Assembly: GCF_000931465.1 (NCBI RefSeq)
Contig: NZ_CP010892.1
Location: 5,727,388-5,791,387 of the forward strand
Length of the DNA stretch: 64,000 bases
Source of the DNA: Pseudomonas sp. MRSN 12121
GTDB taxonomy: Bacteria; Pseudomonadota; Gammaproteobacteria; Pseudomonadales; Pseudomonadaceae
Direction of reading: 5' to 3'
This document shows, piece after piece, positions 1 through 8,558 of the stretch (position 1 is its first letter; each line of letters starts with the position of its first letter). Below the pieces are notes generated by a model. That model worked only from the letters and a program-made list of their open reading frames with translations. It did not search any database and was not told the origin of the DNA. The translations under genes were made by a program, and so were the position numbers.

Positions 1-652
1 CCATGATCACCGACACGCCCATGGTGTGCAGCACCAGTTGCCGATGGGTGAAGTACACGCCTTTCGGGTTGCCGGTGGTGCCGGTGGTATAGAAGGTGGT
101 CGCTACCGAGTTTTCGTCGAAGTCCGCGAAGTCGTACCGGGTACTGGCAGCCGCCAGCAACTCTTCGTATTCGCCGATCAGGTTCGGCAGGTCGGCATGC
201 TTTTCCGCGCCGTCGGTCAACAGCAGGGTTTTCTCCACCGTGGTCAGCTGCCCGGCGATCGCCTGGTAGAGCCCGACGAACTCGCTGTTGACCAGCACGA
301 AGCGATCCTCGGCGTGGTTCATGGTGTAGAGGATCTGGTCCGGCGACAGGCGCACGTTGATGGTGTGGATCACCGCGCCGATCATCGGGATGGCGAACAT
401 GCACTCCAGGTAGCGATGGCTGTCCCAATCCATCACCGCCACGGTGTCCCCGGCCTTGACCCCGGCTTCTGTCAGCACATTCGCCAGCCGGGCCACGCGC
501 TCGATCAGGGTCGGATAGGTGTAGCGCAGCTTGTCGCGGTAAATGATTTCGCGGGTTTTCTCGTAACGGGTCCCGGACATCAGCAGCCGCTTGATCAGCA
601 GCGGGTATTGGTAGGCGCCTTCGGCTGGCGGAATAACGCGAGTCTGCAACAT
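1..652 (-). CDS. Acyl-CoA synthetase (AMP-binding enzyme), N-terminal part only
   Basis: The minus strand encodes about 217 residues of an ANL-superfamily ligase, which activates a carboxylic acid as acyl-AMP and transfers it to CoA in the cytoplasm. The phosphate-binding motif TTFYTTGTTGNPKG is visible near positions 57-103, followed by YFTHRQL, so the window cuts the gene just after this motif; the CoA-binding C-terminal domain lies outside. The chosen start (MLQTRVIPP) has AAGGG 6 nt upstream; a second in-frame ATG lies 6 nt further upstream with no room for a ribosome site. The N-terminus resembles Pseudomonas medium/long-chain fatty-acid ligases, but the substrate cannot be read from this part. 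Confidence 0.85.
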   Translation of the reverse strand, partial: MLQTRVIPPAEGAYQYPLLIKRLLMSGTRYEKTREIIYRDKLRYTYPTLIERVARLANVLTEAGVKAGDTVAVMDWDSHRYLECMFAIPMIGAVIHTINVRLSPDQILYTMNHAEDRFVLVNSEFVGLYQAIAGQLTTVEKTLLLTDGAEKHADLPNLIGEYEELLAAASTRYDFADFDENSVATTFYTTGTTGNPKGVYFTHRQLVLHTMGVSVIM

Positions 653-823
653 AAGCATCCCTTTTTGTGACTGCACGGTCGTGGCTGAAGAACGCTCACT
701 CTAGAGCGCCATCGGCTCCGCCAAATCAGCCAAAGGAATGATTTGCAGAGCCGTACGAATGCTAGCTTCAAGCCAGCATTCGCGCGACCGCGAGCGCCTT
801 CGCTCAGGCACGGCCAACGCCGC

Positions 824-2008
824 TCACGCCGTCTGCCCTGCCGCGGCCTCTGCCGGAGTGCGTGGGAAGATCAAGGCCGCGGCGAAGGTCAGCGCGGCAA
901 AGCCGCCGAGGATCAGGTACAAGCCGCTCAATCCCTGGCGCGGCTCCACCAGCGCAATCAAGGGAATCGCCGTGGCGCTGGCGCCGAACGACAGGCAATA
1001 GCGCAAGGCGAATACCCGGGACTGCCATTGTGGGGCGACGAAGTTGGCGACCATCGCGTCGTTGACCGTGACCTGGCCGAACACCACGAACATGAAGGCG
1101 GCGCCCAGGACGATCAGTGGCCAGCCCTCGGCCTGGGCCAAACCGACCAGCAACGGCGCCTGGCACAGAGTCAGCAGGATGAAAGGCCATTTCAGGCTGA
1201 AACGGTGCAACACCCGGCCGATGCTCAGTTGCGCCACCGCGCCGAAGGCATACGCCAGGCTGACCACCAGGCCCAGCACCTGCGGCGAGGCGAACAGGTC
1301 CTGCAGGCGTTCCTGGAACAGCTTCGGGTAGGTCATGGTGGTGGCGTTGAACACCACCCCGCCCGTGGCGGTGGCCAGGGCCAGCACGGCAAATACCAGG
1401 GTCATGGAAATGCGCTGGCCACTGGCGCCCTTGAGCGGTACGTGGGGGCGCAGCGGAGCCGGCTCCTCGCGCACCTGCCAGGCAAACCCCAACCCCAGGA
1501 GAATCGCCACCGCCCCCGGCAGGATGAATGCCACCCGCCAGCCGAAATGCGCCACCAGCAAGCCGGTGAGCAAGGCCGAAAAGGCGACGCCGAGATTGCC
1601 CCACATGCCGTTGATGCCGATTTCCCGTCCGCGATTCTGCGCATAGGCCACCAGCATCGCCGTACCGACCGGGTGATAGATCGCGGCGAATACCCCCATC
1701 AGCGTCAGGCCGATCACCAGCATCGTCGGGGTGCTGCTCAAGCCGGTGAACACCGTCGCCGCGCCGATGCCGAAGAAAAACACCAGCATCATCTGCCGCC
1801 GGCTCCAGCGGTCGCCCAGCCAGCCGGCCGGTAGCGAGCAGGCGCCGAAGGCAATGAAGCCGCCCAGGGATAGACCGATCAGCGCGGCATAGTCCAGGGC
1901 GAAGGCCTGGGTCATGCCGAGGACGGCGGCGGGAAAGATCAGCATGAACATGTGATCGATCACATGGGCGGCGTTGATATAGCGGATGACGTTTCGAGAC
2001 TGATTCAT
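824..2008 (-). CDS. MFS transporter
   Basis: The product is a 394-residue inner-membrane protein with about 12 hydrophobic segments and the MFS signature between helices 2 and 3 (GWLGDRWSRRQ). It has the layout of proton-driven drug or metabolite efflux carriers. The N-terminus MNQSRNVIRYINAAHVIDHM and the following FPAAVLGMTQAFALDY recall the fosmidomycin-resistance/YnfM-like branch, but the substrate is unknown. It is transcribed divergently from the AraC-type gene at 2095 with 86 bp between the two starts, an arrangement typical of a transporter controlled by the neighbouring regulator. Membership of MFS is certain; the role is inferred. Confidence 0.9.
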   Translation of the reverse strand: MNQSRNVIRYINAAHVIDHMFMLIFPAAVLGMTQAFALDYAALIGLSLGGFIAFGACSLPAGWLGDRWSRRQMMLVFFFGIGAATVFTGLSSTPTMLVIGLTLMGVFAAIYHPVGTAMLVAYAQNRGREIGINGMWGNLGVAFSALLTGLLVAHFGWRVAFILPGAVAILLGLGFAWQVREEPAPLRPHVPLKGASGQRISMTLVFAVLALATATGGVVFNATTMTYPKLFQERLQDLFASPQVLGLVVSLAYAFGAVAQLSIGRVLHRFSLKWPFILLTLCQAPLLVGLAQAEGWPLIVLGAAFMFVVFGQVTVNDAMVANFVAPQWQSRVFALRYCLSFGASATAIPLIALVEPRQGLSGLYLILGGFAALTFAAALIFPRTPAEAAAGQTA

Positions 2009-2094
2009 GACGGCACGCTGTTTCGTTGGAAATGTGCCGTTATGCTAGGTTGGCCAGAAAACGCACTCCTGACAATAAAGTCACTGGATCGGAC

Positions 2095-2868
2095 ATGTTG
2101 ATCAGCCACTTCCAACACAATCCGGTGTGCGCCCATCCGCGCGATTACCTGGACGGCGCCCACCAGCAATTGCACTGCCATCGCGAGGCGCAACTGCTGT
2201 ATGCGGTGCGCGGCACCATGCGCGTGGTCACGGCCCAGGGGGCCTGGGTCCTGCCGCCGACCCGCGCGGTGTGGATCCCGCCGCGGGTGGAACATGAAAT
2301 CTTCATGGCGGGCGAGGTGCAGATGCGTTCGTTGTTCATCGCCCCCGAGCTGTCGCCCGCCTCGCTGCAACACTGCTGTGTGCTGGCGGTCACGCCGCTG
2401 CTGCGCGAGCTGATCCTGCGCGCCGCCCAGGGGCGCGAACATGCGCAGAACCCGCTGATCCAGCAATTGATGCTGGAGGAAGTGGCCAGCCTGGAAAACC
2501 TGCCGCTGCACATTCCCATGCCGCGCGATCGGCGCCTGCAAGCCATTTGCCAGGCGCTGCTGCAAGCGCCCGACCACGCCAATACTCTGGAAGACTGGGC
2601 GCAACAGGTCGGCGCCAGTTCACGCACCCTGGCGCGGCTGTTTCAACAGCAAGTGCAGATGAGCTTCAATGCCTGGCGCCAGCAACTGCGCCTGATGGAA
2701 GCCCTGCCGCGGCTGATCGCCGGCGAGAGCGTGCAGCAGGTGGCGACGGCGCTGGGCTATGGCAGCGCCCGGGCCTTCAGCACGATGTTCTGCCGCCTGC
2801 TGGGCAACCCTCCGCGGGAATACCTCGGCGCCCTGAACCAGCTCAAGGCGCTGGGCCCCGCTACTTAG
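2095..2868 (+). CDS. AraC-family regulator with N-terminal cupin domain
   Basis: The 257-residue protein has a cupin-type sensing domain at about residues 10-110 (LHCHREAQLLYAV, then WVLPPTRAVWIPPRVEH) and two helix-turn-helix motifs at the C-terminus (DWAQQVGASSRTLARLFQQ; VQQVATALGYGSARAFSTMF). This is the layout of the NimR/YeaM group of AraC regulators, which usually control an adjacent MFS transporter gene. The start at 2095 is chosen because homologous cupin regulators begin just before the cupin; an upstream in-frame ATG at 2026 lies inside the divergent promoter region. Its stop codon overlaps the end of the convergent gene by 8 bp. The ligand is unknown. Confidence 0.85.
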   Translation: MLISHFQHNPVCAHPRDYLDGAHQQLHCHREAQLLYAVRGTMRVVTAQGAWVLPPTRAVWIPPRVEHEIFMAGEVQMRSLFIAPELSPASLQHCCVLAVTPLLRELILRAAQGREHAQNPLIQQLMLEEVASLENLPLHIPMPRDRRLQAICQALLQAPDHANTLEDWAQQVGASSRTLARLFQQQVQMSFNAWRQQLRLMEALPRLIAGESVQQVATALGYGSARAFSTMFCRLLGNPPREYLGALNQLKALGPAT

Positions 2869-3955
2869 GTGCCGCCCCGTGCGCCTGCAAGTGCTGCTGC
2901 ATATAGCGGCGCAGGCGTTTTTCCACGTCGCGGTTGCGCGGCCGCGGCCAGCCGGCGGGCCATTCGCCCTGCGCCAGGGCGCGAATCGACGAGCGCTGGC
3001 TCATGCCCCGCCGCTGGATCTGGCGCAATCCCTGATCCCACCAGACATGCCGGCAGGCGTCGACATAGGGCGACACCGGGCAATGGCTGCCATACAGCAG
3101 GTCGCGCCCGACTTTCTGGATGTCCTTGTCCTGGCGCTGCAAATAGAACTTGATCCGCGAGCGCTGGAACAACGAAGGCACAGGCTTGCGACGCGGAACC
3201 TCACGCTGCATCGCCAGCAACTCCGGGCGGAAGGCTTCGCCATGACGCTGGAAGAACAGCGCCTGCATGGCATGGAAGAAGTCCTTGTCGGAGAAGTAGT
3301 GGTAGATGCAGTCCGTGCTCTCGCCTACAGGCCGGTCGCCCAGGGCAAACGACAGGGCGATCTGTTCCAGGGTGTGCAGGTCCTTGATCGGCGCGCTCCA
3401 TTCGTCGATCAGGGCGATCGAGGTCTGCATCAAGGCGCCGTCGCCGGCCGTCAGGCCGCAGACACCGCTGTTGTACAGGCGTTGCTGCGCCGGCACTGCA
3501 TAGCCGCTGGCCTGCAAGTGGCGATCGAGATGGGCGAACTGCGGACGGCTGCGGACCTCGGACCAGAGAAACTCGATTTCGTCGACCAGGTAGCGGCCCG
3601 GCGCAATACGATCGAACAGGCGCTGCGGATCAGCCTCGAACAGGGTGTCGGTATCGGCAAACAGGGTCTTGTCCGCCAGCTCCAGCGCCGCAGCAAAGGC
3701 GCAGGCCTTGCGGCGATGGAAGTAGCCCTGGTCGCCCTGCCATTCGAGCAGCGTCTGCGCACTCAAGGGCACCACTTCTACCGGCCAGCCGTGGTAATCC
3801 TGCGGGCGGTCGGTCATCACCCGGATCACCAGGGCGTCGGCATCGCTGCTCTGGTCAAGGGCCGTCAGGATGCTGAACTTCGCTTCATGGCGATACACCT
3901 CTTTGTCGCCATAAACCAGATAGAGCAACTGCTGCGGTACTTTCTGTATCGTCAT
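2861..3955 (-). CDS. Conserved hypothetical protein, possible GT-A-like glycosyltransferase
   Basis: I do not recognise this 364-residue protein with certainty. It has no signal peptide or membrane helix. Near residue 105 it carries FADTDTLF, which resembles the DxD metal-nucleotide motif of GT-A glycosyltransferases, preceded by hydrophobic strands (LLYLVYG, ADALVIRVMTD) and followed by NSGVCGL and an acidic/aromatic region, the order seen in family-8-like enzymes. The C-terminal 80 residues are rich in Arg/Trp (RRGMSQRSSIRALAQGEW). The start MTIQKVPQQ at 3955 was preferred over an upstream ATG 33 nt earlier because the strand begins right after it. It is convergent with, and overlaps, the AraC gene. 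Confidence 0.6.
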   Translation of the reverse strand: MTIQKVPQQLLYLVYGDKEVYRHEAKFSILTALDQSSDADALVIRVMTDRPQDYHGWPVEVVPLSAQTLLEWQGDQGYFHRRKACAFAAALELADKTLFADTDTLFEADPQRLFDRIAPGRYLVDEIEFLWSEVRSRPQFAHLDRHLQASGYAVPAQQRLYNSGVCGLTAGDGALMQTSIALIDEWSAPIKDLHTLEQIALSFALGDRPVGESTDCIYHYFSDKDFFHAMQALFFQRHGEAFRPELLAMQREVPRRKPVPSLFQRSRIKFYLQRQDKDIQKVGRDLLYGSHCPVSPYVDACRHVWWDQGLRQIQRRGMSQRSSIRALAQGEWPAGWPRPRNRDVEKRLRRYMQQHLQAHGAAPK

Positions 3956-4090
3956 CAAACGTCCGCTCGCGCACGCCGCGCCGGACACTCAAGGTGTCAG
4001 GGCAGCATAAAAGCGGGCGATTGTACGATAAATCTTAGATATCGATCAGAAAGATCCTAGACCTTAAAGGTCGCCTGGAAAGCCATCGAC

Positions 4091-4721
4091 TCAGTGCATC
4101 TCGGTAAAGGCCAGTTTCACTCCGATGGCGATCAGCACTGCGCCCATGGTGCGGTCGAACCAGTGGCCCATGCGGGCGAAGCCGGCGCGGACCTTCTGCT
4201 GGCTGAACAGCAGCGCCACCAGGCAGAACCAGGTGGCTGTCGCCACGGCCAGGTACACCCCGTAGCCGGCCTGGATCGCCAGGGGGGGTGTGCGGGTTGA
4301 TGACCACGGTGAACAGCGACAGGAAGAACAACGTCGCCTTCGGGTTCAGGCCGTTGGTCACGAAACCCGAGGTGAAGGCGCCGCGGGCGGTGCGCTCACC
4401 GGCCTCCAGGTGCAGGTTTTCGGTCTCGGGCTTGGCAGGCTGCGCCCGCAGGGCCTTGTAGCCGATGTACAGCAGGTAGGCAGCCGCGGCCCATTTCAGG
4501 GCGTTGAACAGCACGATCGACTGCGACACGATCAGCCCGATGCCCAGCAGCGAATACCCCACGTGCAGGAAAATCGCGCAGCCCACGCCCAGGGCCGTCC
4601 AGGTGCCGGCACGGCGACCGTGGGTCACGCTCTCGCGCACCACCACCGCGAAATCCGGGCCGGGGCTAGCCACGGCGAGCAGGTGGATAAGGGCAACGGT
4701 CAAGAACTCGGCGAGGTACAT
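4091..4721 (-). pseudogene. LysE/RhtB-family amino-acid exporter disrupted by a +1 frameshift
   Basis: The first 140 residues (MYLAEFLTVALIHLLAVASPGPDF, then FTSGFVTNGLNPKATLFFLS) are a normal LysE/RhtB exporter, an inner-membrane carrier that expels amino acids or homoserine lactones. After VVINPHTP the frame is lost at a run of seven G on the plus strand (4282-4288). Removing one base restores LAIQAGYGVYLAV and continues to a natural end, LAFTEMH, at 4091, giving the family length of about 209 residues. With the extra base the frame runs on as unrelated residues to about 4035. It may be a true pseudogene, a phase-variable tract or an assembly error. Confidence 0.85.
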
Positions 4722-4804
4722 GGACGCTCCTGTGTATCTAATTATTTCATCTGTTAGGCTCGGCAGATTACGCCTTCGGACCCCTCGTGCAAAAGGTACA
4801 GTTG

Positions 4805-5770
4805 ATGACTAACAATCGCCGCGCCGTCTTTCTCGACCACAGCTCCCTGGACCTCGGCGATCTCGACCTCGATGCTCTGCGTCACAGCTTCGACGAGCTG
4901 CAACTGCACGACCGGACCCGCCCCGACCAGGTGATCGAACGACTGCAGGGCGCCCAGGTGGCGATCAGCAACAAGGTGCTGCTCGATGCCGATACCCTGG
5001 CCGCCTGCCCCAAACTGAAACTGATCCTGGTGGCCGCCACCGGCACCAACAACGTCGACCTCGCCGCCGCCCGCGCACTCGGCATCCGGGTCGCCAACTG
5101 CCAGGGCTACGGCACCCCCTCGGTGGCCCAGCACACCCTCATGCTGCTGCTCAACCTCGCCACCCGCTTCAGCGACTACCGCCAGGCGGTCGCCGATGGT
5201 CGCTGGCAGCAGGCCCGGCAGTTCTGCCTGCTGGACTTCCCGATCGTCGAACTGCAAGGCAAGACCCTGGGCCTGCTGGGGCATGGCGAACTCGGTGGCG
5301 CCGTTGCGCGCCTGGCAGAAGCCTTCGGCATGCGCGTGTTGCTGGGGCAGATTCCCGGCCGACCGGCCCGCGCCGATCGGTTGCCGCTGGAAGAGCTGCT
5401 GCCGCAGATCGACGCGCTGACCCTGCACTGCCCACTCAACGAACACACCCGGCACTTTATCGGCGCCCGCGAACTGGCCCTGCTCAAACCCACCGCGTTG
5501 CTGGTCAATACCGCCCGCGGCGGCCTGATCGACGAACAGGCCCTGGCCGATGCCCTGCGCAGCGGTCACCTGGGCGGCGCCGCCACCGATGTGCTGAGCG
5601 TCGAGCCGCCAACCGCCGGCAACCCACTGCTGGCCCCGGACATCCCGCGCCTGATCGTGACGCCGCACAATGCCTGGGGCAGCCGCGAAGCCCGCCAGCG
5701 CATCGTCGGCCAACTGGTGGAAAACGCCCGGGCGTTTTTCAGCGGTACAGCGCTGCGGGTCGTCAGTTGA
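4805..5770 (+). CDS. D-2-hydroxyacid dehydrogenase (glycerate/hydroxypyruvate type)
   Basis: The 321-residue protein belongs to the NAD(P)-dependent D-2-hydroxyacid dehydrogenases, which interconvert 2-oxoacids such as hydroxypyruvate or glyoxylate and the D-hydroxyacids. The Rossmann motif GLLGHGELGGAV is at about 157-167, and the catalytic triad is in place: Arg238 in NTARGG, Glu267 in DVLSVEPP and His288 in VTPHNAWGS. The start MTNNRRAVFLD at 4805 follows AAAAGG by 9 nt; a GTG six codons upstream is possible. It lies 33 bp before rsmC in the same orientation. HprA-like glycerate dehydrogenase is the best guess, but the substrate is not determined. Confidence 0.88.
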   Translation: MTNNRRAVFLDHSSLDLGDLDLDALRHSFDELQLHDRTRPDQVIERLQGAQVAISNKVLLDADTLAACPKLKLILVAATGTNNVDLAAARALGIRVANCQGYGTPSVAQHTLMLLLNLATRFSDYRQAVADGRWQQARQFCLLDFPIVELQGKTLGLLGHGELGGAVARLAEAFGMRVLLGQIPGRPARADRLPLEELLPQIDALTLHCPLNEHTRHFIGARELALLKPTALLVNTARGGLIDEQALADALRSGHLGGAATDVLSVEPPTAGNPLLAPDIPRLIVTPHNAWGSREARQRIVGQLVENARAFFSGTALRVVS

Positions 5771-5803
5771 TAAACTGCGCCACTTTTTTCCCAGGAGCAG
5801 ATT

Positions 5804-6802
5804 ATGGATCCGCGCAGTGAAGTACTGCTTCGTCAGGCTGACTTGTTCCAAGGCTCGCTGCTGCTGGCCGGCCTGCCCGCCGACGACCTGCTCGGCCGCC
5901 TGCCCCAGGCCCATGGCTGGAGCTGGCACGCCGGCGACCAGGCCGCGTTGGAGGCCCGTTTCGCCGGGCGCAGCCACTTCGGGGTGAACGCCCCCGAGCA
6001 GGCGTTTACCAGCGCGGTGCTGTTCCTGCCCAAATCCCGGGAGCTCACCGACTACCTGCTCAACGCCCTCGCCTCGCGCCTGGGCGGATGCGAACTGTAT
6101 CTGGTCGGGGAAAAACGCAGCGGCATCGAACGCGCGGCCAAGCAGCTCACTCCGTTCGGCAAGCCACGCAAGCTCGACAGCGCGCGCCATTGCCAGCTGT
6201 GGCAGGTAACGGTGGAACAGGCGCCGCAGGCCGTCGCCCTGGAAAGCCTGGCCCAGGAATACGAATTGCCGCTGGCCGAAGGGCCGTTGAAGGTGGTCAG
6301 CCTGCCAGGCGTATTCAGCCATGGCCGCCTGGATCGTGGCAGCGCCCTGCTGCTGGAACACCTGGACCAACTGCCCGGCGGCCATCTGCTGGATTTCGGC
6401 TGTGGCGCCGGCGTGCTCGGCGCGGCGATCAAGCGTCGCTACCCGCACAACAGCGTGACCCTGCTCGATGTCGACGCCTTCGCCGCCGCCAGCAGCCGCC
6501 TGACCCTGGCCGCCAACGGGCTGCAAGCCGAAGTGCTGACCGGTGACGGCATCGATGCCGCGCCCCTGGGGCTGAACACCATCCTGACCAACCCACCCTT
6601 CCATACCGGGGTCCATACCGACTACCAGGCAACGGAAAACCTGCTGCGAAAAGCGGCAAAACATCTGAAAACAGGTGGCGAACTCCGGCTGGTGGCCAAC
6701 AGCTTCCTGCGTTACCAGCCATTGATCGAAGAGCATCTGGGCCCCTGCTCGATCAGGGCCGAGGGCGATGGTTTCCGTATCTACAGCGCCCGGCGCGGCT
6801 AA
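5804..6802 (+). CDS. rsmC: 16S rRNA (guanine-1207-N2)-methyltransferase
   Basis: RsmC methylates G1207 of 16S rRNA in the 30S subunit using S-adenosylmethionine. The 332-residue protein has the expected two-domain form: a degenerate N-terminal methyltransferase-like half, then the active C-terminal half with the SAM loop LLDFGCGAGVLGAAI (about 195-209) and the catalytic NPPFHTG at 263-269, the N-P-P-F signature of base-amino methyltransferases. The start MDPRSEVLLRQ follows CCCAGGAGCAG with good spacing. Length and motifs fit the family throughout, so the assignment is firm. Confidence 0.93.
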   Translation: MDPRSEVLLRQADLFQGSLLLAGLPADDLLGRLPQAHGWSWHAGDQAALEARFAGRSHFGVNAPEQAFTSAVLFLPKSRELTDYLLNALASRLGGCELYLVGEKRSGIERAAKQLTPFGKPRKLDSARHCQLWQVTVEQAPQAVALESLAQEYELPLAEGPLKVVSLPGVFSHGRLDRGSALLLEHLDQLPGGHLLDFGCGAGVLGAAIKRRYPHNSVTLLDVDAFAAASSRLTLAANGLQAEVLTGDGIDAAPLGLNTILTNPPFHTGVHTDYQATENLLRKAAKHLKTGGELRLVANSFLRYQPLIEEHLGPCSIRAEGDGFRIYSARRG

Positions 6803-6860
6803 CCACTTTTTTGCAAAAGAACGCTTGCCGAATGGATTTCGCCTAGGCAGAATCCGCTCC

Positions 6861-6992
6861 GTCCTAGGGGAGTAGTCTCCCGCGAGCGCCAAGCTCGCCC
6901 GGCATGCGTCAACATACTTGATCCTCAGATCATGGCGCATGCGACCCGAGAGTCCGCACAGACGGACCGCCGGGTTTGACAAGACCTATGAC
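6861..6992 (+). ncRNA. yybP-ykoY manganese riboswitch (aptamer)
   Basis: The leader of the TMEM165-like gene carries the hallmarks of this Mn2+-sensing RNA: GGGGAGTAG at 6867-6875, GCATGCGTCAACATAC at 6902-6917 pairing with GGCGCATGC further down, ACCCGAGAGTCC, and a closing AAGACCTA. A basal P1 helix can be drawn between 6861-6868 and 6985-6992 with one mismatch. This motif class controls Mn exporters in proteobacteria, which fits the gene 75 bp downstream. Confidence 0.92.
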
Positions 6993-7051
6993 ACGCACAC
7001 CTTACCCGGGGCGGGAAGGCTGTACGTGTCATAGCCGTGTCGACCCGCCCC
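6986..7051 (+). promoter_or_regulatory. Riboswitch expression platform with two interleaved inverted repeats
   Basis: CTATGACACG at 6986-6995 is perfectly complementary to 7025-7034 and shares bases with the P1 closing strand of the aptamer. GGGGCGGG at 7008-7015 is perfectly complementary to 7044-7051, which ends 2 nt before the AGGA ribosome site (7054-7057) of the start at 7066. The two pairings are interleaved, so they should exclude each other, as expected for a metal-dependent switch of translation. Confidence 0.7.
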
Positions 7052-7065
7052 TTAGGAATGCCCTG

Positions 7066-7650
7066 ATGCTGGATTCTCTCCTGGTTCCCACCGCGATCGT
7101 TGCCTTGGCCGAAATCGGCGACAAGACGCAACTGCTTGCTCTCATTCTCGCCGCGCGCTTTCGCAAGCCCTGGCCGATCATCGCCGGCATCGTCGCCGCG
7201 ACCCTGGCCAACCATGCCGCCGCAGGCGCGGTAGGCGCCTGGTTCGGCAGTTTCTTCTCGGATGCCACCCTGCACTGGATTCTCGCCGCGAGCTTTGCCG
7301 CCACCGCGCTCTGGACCCTGGTGCCGGACAAAATGGATGACGACGAAGCCAGCACCACCCGCAAGTTCGGCCCGTTCCTGACCACGCTGATCGCGTTCTT
7401 CCTCGCGGAAATCGGCGACAAGACCCAGATCGCCACCGTGATGCTCGCGGCGCAATACCCGGAGTTGTGGCTGGTGATCATCGGCACCACCGCCGGCATG
7501 CTGATCGCCAACGTCCCGGTGGTCCTGGCCGGCAACTTCGCGGCGGAGAAACTGCCGTTGAACCTGATCCGTCGCCTGGCGGCATCGGCGTTCTTCATCC
7601 TGGCCATTGTCGCGGTGTACAAGGCCATGCAGAGCAGCGGCTGGGTGTAA
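7066..7650 (+). CDS. TMEM165/GDT1 family manganese (cation) exporter
   Basis: This 194-residue inner-membrane protein has six predicted helices in two repeats, each carrying the family signature: ALAEIGDKTQLLAL near residue 14 and FLAEIGDKTQIATV near residue 111. Acidic E-x-G-D-[KR]-[TS] motifs form the cation site in the UPF0016/GDT1 family, whose bacterial members (MneA/Mnx type) export Mn2+. The upstream Mn riboswitch supports a manganese role independently. The start MLDSLLVP at 7066 has AGGA 8 nt upstream; upstream in-frame codons fall within the riboswitch and are not used. A hairpin follows the stop codon. Confidence 0.9.
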   Translation: MLDSLLVPTAIVALAEIGDKTQLLALILAARFRKPWPIIAGIVAATLANHAAAGAVGAWFGSFFSDATLHWILAASFAATALWTLVPDKMDDDEASTTRKFGPFLTTLIAFFLAEIGDKTQIATVMLAAQYPELWLVIIGTTAGMLIANVPVVLAGNFAAEKLPLNLIRRLAASAFFILAIVAVYKAMQSSGWV

Positions 7651-7655
7651 GCGTC

Positions 7656-7680
7656 GCGCCACGGCGTTGCACCGTGGCGC
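7656..7680 (+). terminator. Stem-loop behind the Mn exporter gene
   Basis: GCGCCACGG at 7656-7664 pairs perfectly with 7672-7680 around a 7-nt loop. No T-run follows, so it may act as a Rho-assisted terminator or 3' stabiliser for either strand. A REP-like half (TCGCGAGCAAGCTTCGCTCC) lies immediately downstream at about 7685-7704. Confidence 0.4.
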
Positions 7681-7742
7681 TCCCATCGCGAGCAAGCTTC
7701 GCTCCGACAACAGATAGCGGCGTCAGCGACGCCGCTGGAAGG

Positions 7743-8558
7743 TCAGGACTTCTTCGCCTGCTGGTACAGCGGCATCACTTTGGGAATCGCCGCTTCCAAC
7801 GAAGAAATCCGGCTGCTGGAGGCCGGGTGAGTGCTGAGGAATTCAGGTGGCGCGCCTTCCGAGGCCTTGCTCATCTTGTTCCACAGGGTGATGGCCGCGT
7901 TCGGGTTGTAGCCGGCGCGGGCCGCCAGCTCCAGGCCGATCAGGTCCGCTTCGTTCTCGTTGCCGCGGCTGTTGGGCAGGGTCATCAGCAGGTTGACCCC
8001 GTTGTCGCCCACGGCCACCGCTTCCTGCGGGGCGCCGGCGATCAGCGCGATCTGCTTCAGCGCGCTGACACCGTAGGCCTTGGACATGGCTTCACGGCCG
8101 TGCTCGCGCAGGGCGTGGGCAATTTCATGGCCCATGACCGCGGCGATTTCATCGTCGGTCAGTTGCAGCCTGTCGATGATTCCGGTGTAGAAAATGATCT
8201 TGCCGCCAGGGCCGCAGTTGGCATTGAGCTCGTCGTTCTTGATCAGGTTGACTTCCCACTGCCACTGCGCGGAGTCCGGACGAAATACCGGTGCCTGGGC
8301 AATCAGCCGGTTGGCGATCGCCTGAAGGCGCTTGGCATTGGCACTGGATTTATCCAGGGCATTCTTGCTGCTCGCCTCACCGATCGTCTGCTGATAGGAC
8401 TGGGCGTAGGACTGGTTGACCTCATCGGTCGACAACATGCTGAACATGTACTGCTTGCGATCGACACCGACGGCACCACCACTGGTGGTGTTGACCGATT
8501 GGCAACCCGACAGCAGCAACGCCGCGGCCAGCGCAACCGAAACCTGTTTCTTGCTCAT
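7743..8558 (-). CDS. M48-family metallopeptidase, outer-membrane lipoprotein (LoiP-like)
   Basis: The 271-residue protein starts with a lipoprotein signal (VALAAALLLSGC, lipid-attached Cys19) and carries the zinc-protease motif HEIAH at 144-148, with the third ligand in the downstream NEADLIGLELA. These are the marks of family M48C peptidases such as E. coli LoiP and BepA, which degrade or quality-control envelope proteins in the periplasm. No TPR tail is present, so it is closer to LoiP than BepA. The start MSKKQVSVAL has GGGAG 8 nt upstream. It is convergent with the exporter gene and divergent from the chemoreceptor. Confidence 0.9.
   Translation of the reverse strand: MSKKQVSVALAAALLLSGCQSVNTTSGGAVGVDRKQYMFSMLSTDEVNQSYAQSYQQTIGEASSKNALDKSSANAKRLQAIANRLIAQAPVFRPDSAQWQWEVNLIKNDELNANCGPGGKIIFYTGIIDRLQLTDDEIAAVMGHEIAHALREHGREAMSKAYGVSALKQIALIAGAPQEAVAVGDNGVNLLMTLPNSRGNENEADLIGLELAARAGYNPNAAITLWNKMSKASEGAPPEFLSTHPASSSRISSLEAAIPKVMPLYQQAKKS

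Noticed and set aside
4467..4472. Single TGTACA sequences inside coding regions (for example in the LysE gene)
   Set aside because: They occur within codons for Leu-Tyr or Cys-Thr type pairs, lack a partner 18 bp away and are not upstream of genes, so they are not treated as operators.
4754..6982. A 742-codon minus-strand frame opposite the dehydrogenase and rsmC
   Set aside because: It is antisense to two well-conserved genes and has shadow-frame composition.
6976..7065. A 30-codon N-terminal extension of the Mn exporter
   Set aside because: The segment coincides with the riboswitch expression platform and lacks a ribosome site. The family starts at the first EIGDKTQ helix.
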